NCBI GenBank assembly: GCA_023055505.1
Contig: JALIRH010000097.1
Location: 558,001 to 622,000, forward strand
Direction of reading: 5' to 3'
DNA length: 64,000 bases
Source of the DNA: Callipepla californica brunnescens
Lineage: Eukaryota; Chordata; Aves; Galliformes; Odontophoridae
Shown here: in pieces, positions 63,480 through 64,000 of the stretch
Numbering within the stretch: the first letter of the stretch is position 1
Layout of the letters: each line of letters starts with the position of its first letter
The notes under the pieces: model-generated
Database searches by the model: none
Told to the model about the DNA's origin: nothing
Seen by the model: only the letters and a program-made list of their open reading frames with translations
Translations under genes and position numbers: made by a program

Positions 63480-64000
63480 TTTCATCCTTGAGGACGAAAA
63501 GCTGGATGTAAGCCAGCAGTATACCTTTGCAGCCAGAAAAGCCAGTTGCATCCTGGGTTGCATCAGCAAGGCAGGGAGGGGATTATGCCCTTCTGCTCTG
63601 CCCTATGAAGCTTAATACTGTGAACAGTTCTGAACCCTCAGCACAAAATAGATGCAGAGCTGTTGGAGCAGGTACATAGGAGGACCATAGGGATTATCTA
63701 AGGGCTGAAGCACCTCTCCTATGAAGAAAGGAGAAGGGAGCTGGGCTTGTTTAGCTTGGAGAAGAGAAGGCCCTAGGGAGACTTCATTGCAGCTTCCAGT
63801 ACTTGAAGGGAGCTTACAGACAGGAGGAGGACCAACTTTTTACACAGTCAGATAGTGACAGGACAAGGGGGAAGTTGTTTTAAACTAAAACAGGAAAAAA
63901 AGTAAGGTGTAATGTTAGGAAGAAATTCATTACTTAGAGGGAGGTGAGGCACTGTCACAGAATGCCCAGAGAAGTTAAGGATGCCCCATCCCCGGAGGTG
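63480..64000 (+). mobile_element. Old CR1 LINE fragment, running off the right edge
   Basis: Diverged CR1 RT end and 3' block: GGATGTAAGCCAGCAGTATAC, AAGCCAGTTGCATCCTGGG, GAGCAGGTACATAGGAGG, GGAGAAGAGAAGGCCCTAGGG. The 3' tail lies outside the window. Confidence 0.85.

Larger units (their letters stand above)
49855..64000 (-). other. HMCN1 intron running out of the window, filled with ERVs and CR1s
   Basis: At least 14.1 kb of intron. It holds ERV 4 (50462-55307), CR1 (55694-56955), provirus 3 (58160-63284) and another CR1 at the right edge. 49855-50456, 55313-55690 and 56960-58154 are plain intron in which I see no exon or repeat. Confidence 0.85.

Noticed and set aside
1..64000. CRISPR, tRNA, rRNA or bacterial operon features
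   Set aside because: No direct-repeat and spacer array, no cloverleaf and no operon structure. The window is intron-rich vertebrate DNA.

Overview
The window is vertebrate nuclear DNA, almost certainly from a bird. Evidence for this is the many CR1 LINE fragments with the avian 3' tail (ATTCTATG-type), endogenous retroviruses of the avian ERV-L type with no env, and a low-GC, intron-rich gene. I cannot name the species.

One host gene is present, on the minus strand: the middle of hemicentin-1 (HMCN1), a giant extracellular-matrix protein built mainly of tandem Ig domains. I can place 22 exons between 118 and 49854. They encode the second half of one Ig domain followed by 12 complete Ig domains, read from high to low coordinates. 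Three domains are single exons (43178-43453, 8155-8427, 118-396) and nine are split over two exons. Every domain boundary falls in phase 1, every intron is GT-AG, every complete domain keeps its Cys-Trp-Cys core, and the frame stays open through all 22 exons. The gene therefore looks functional. Both its ends lie outside the window.

The introns hold the mobile elements. A provirus with both LTRs (20445-27361, minus, TSD gtcct) carries a CR1 nested inside it. There is a solo LTR at 31436-31772 (minus, TSD gacttt) and a close relative at 48266-48602 (plus, TSD ccaac) that is itself inserted in a CR1. A degraded ERV-L with an inverted LTR lies at 39915-43090. A second ERV-L family copy (50462-55307, plus, TSD ctcaa) has a Lys-type primer-binding site, a membrane and coiled-coil gag-like region, pol, and a 3' LTR cut down to 93 bp. 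A decayed provirus (58160-63284, minus, TSD ctagc) is related to the first. About ten CR1 fragments in both orientations fill further intron space, including a head-to-head pair at 13323-14576.

Layout: 1-20 kb is dense HMCN1 exons with little repeat content. 20-27.4 kb is the first provirus. 27.8-32.9 kb is HMCN1 exons with one solo LTR. 33-43 kb is a long intron with CR1 and a broken ERV. 43-50 kb holds two exons separated by CR1 and an LTR. 50-64 kb is an intron filled by two ERVs and two CR1s. All retroviral genes seen are broken. I found no tRNA, rRNA, CRISPR or bacterial-type system. The least expected structures are the retroviral membrane/coiled-coil leader with its 21-nt repeats and the LTR fused in inverted orientation to its own internal region.
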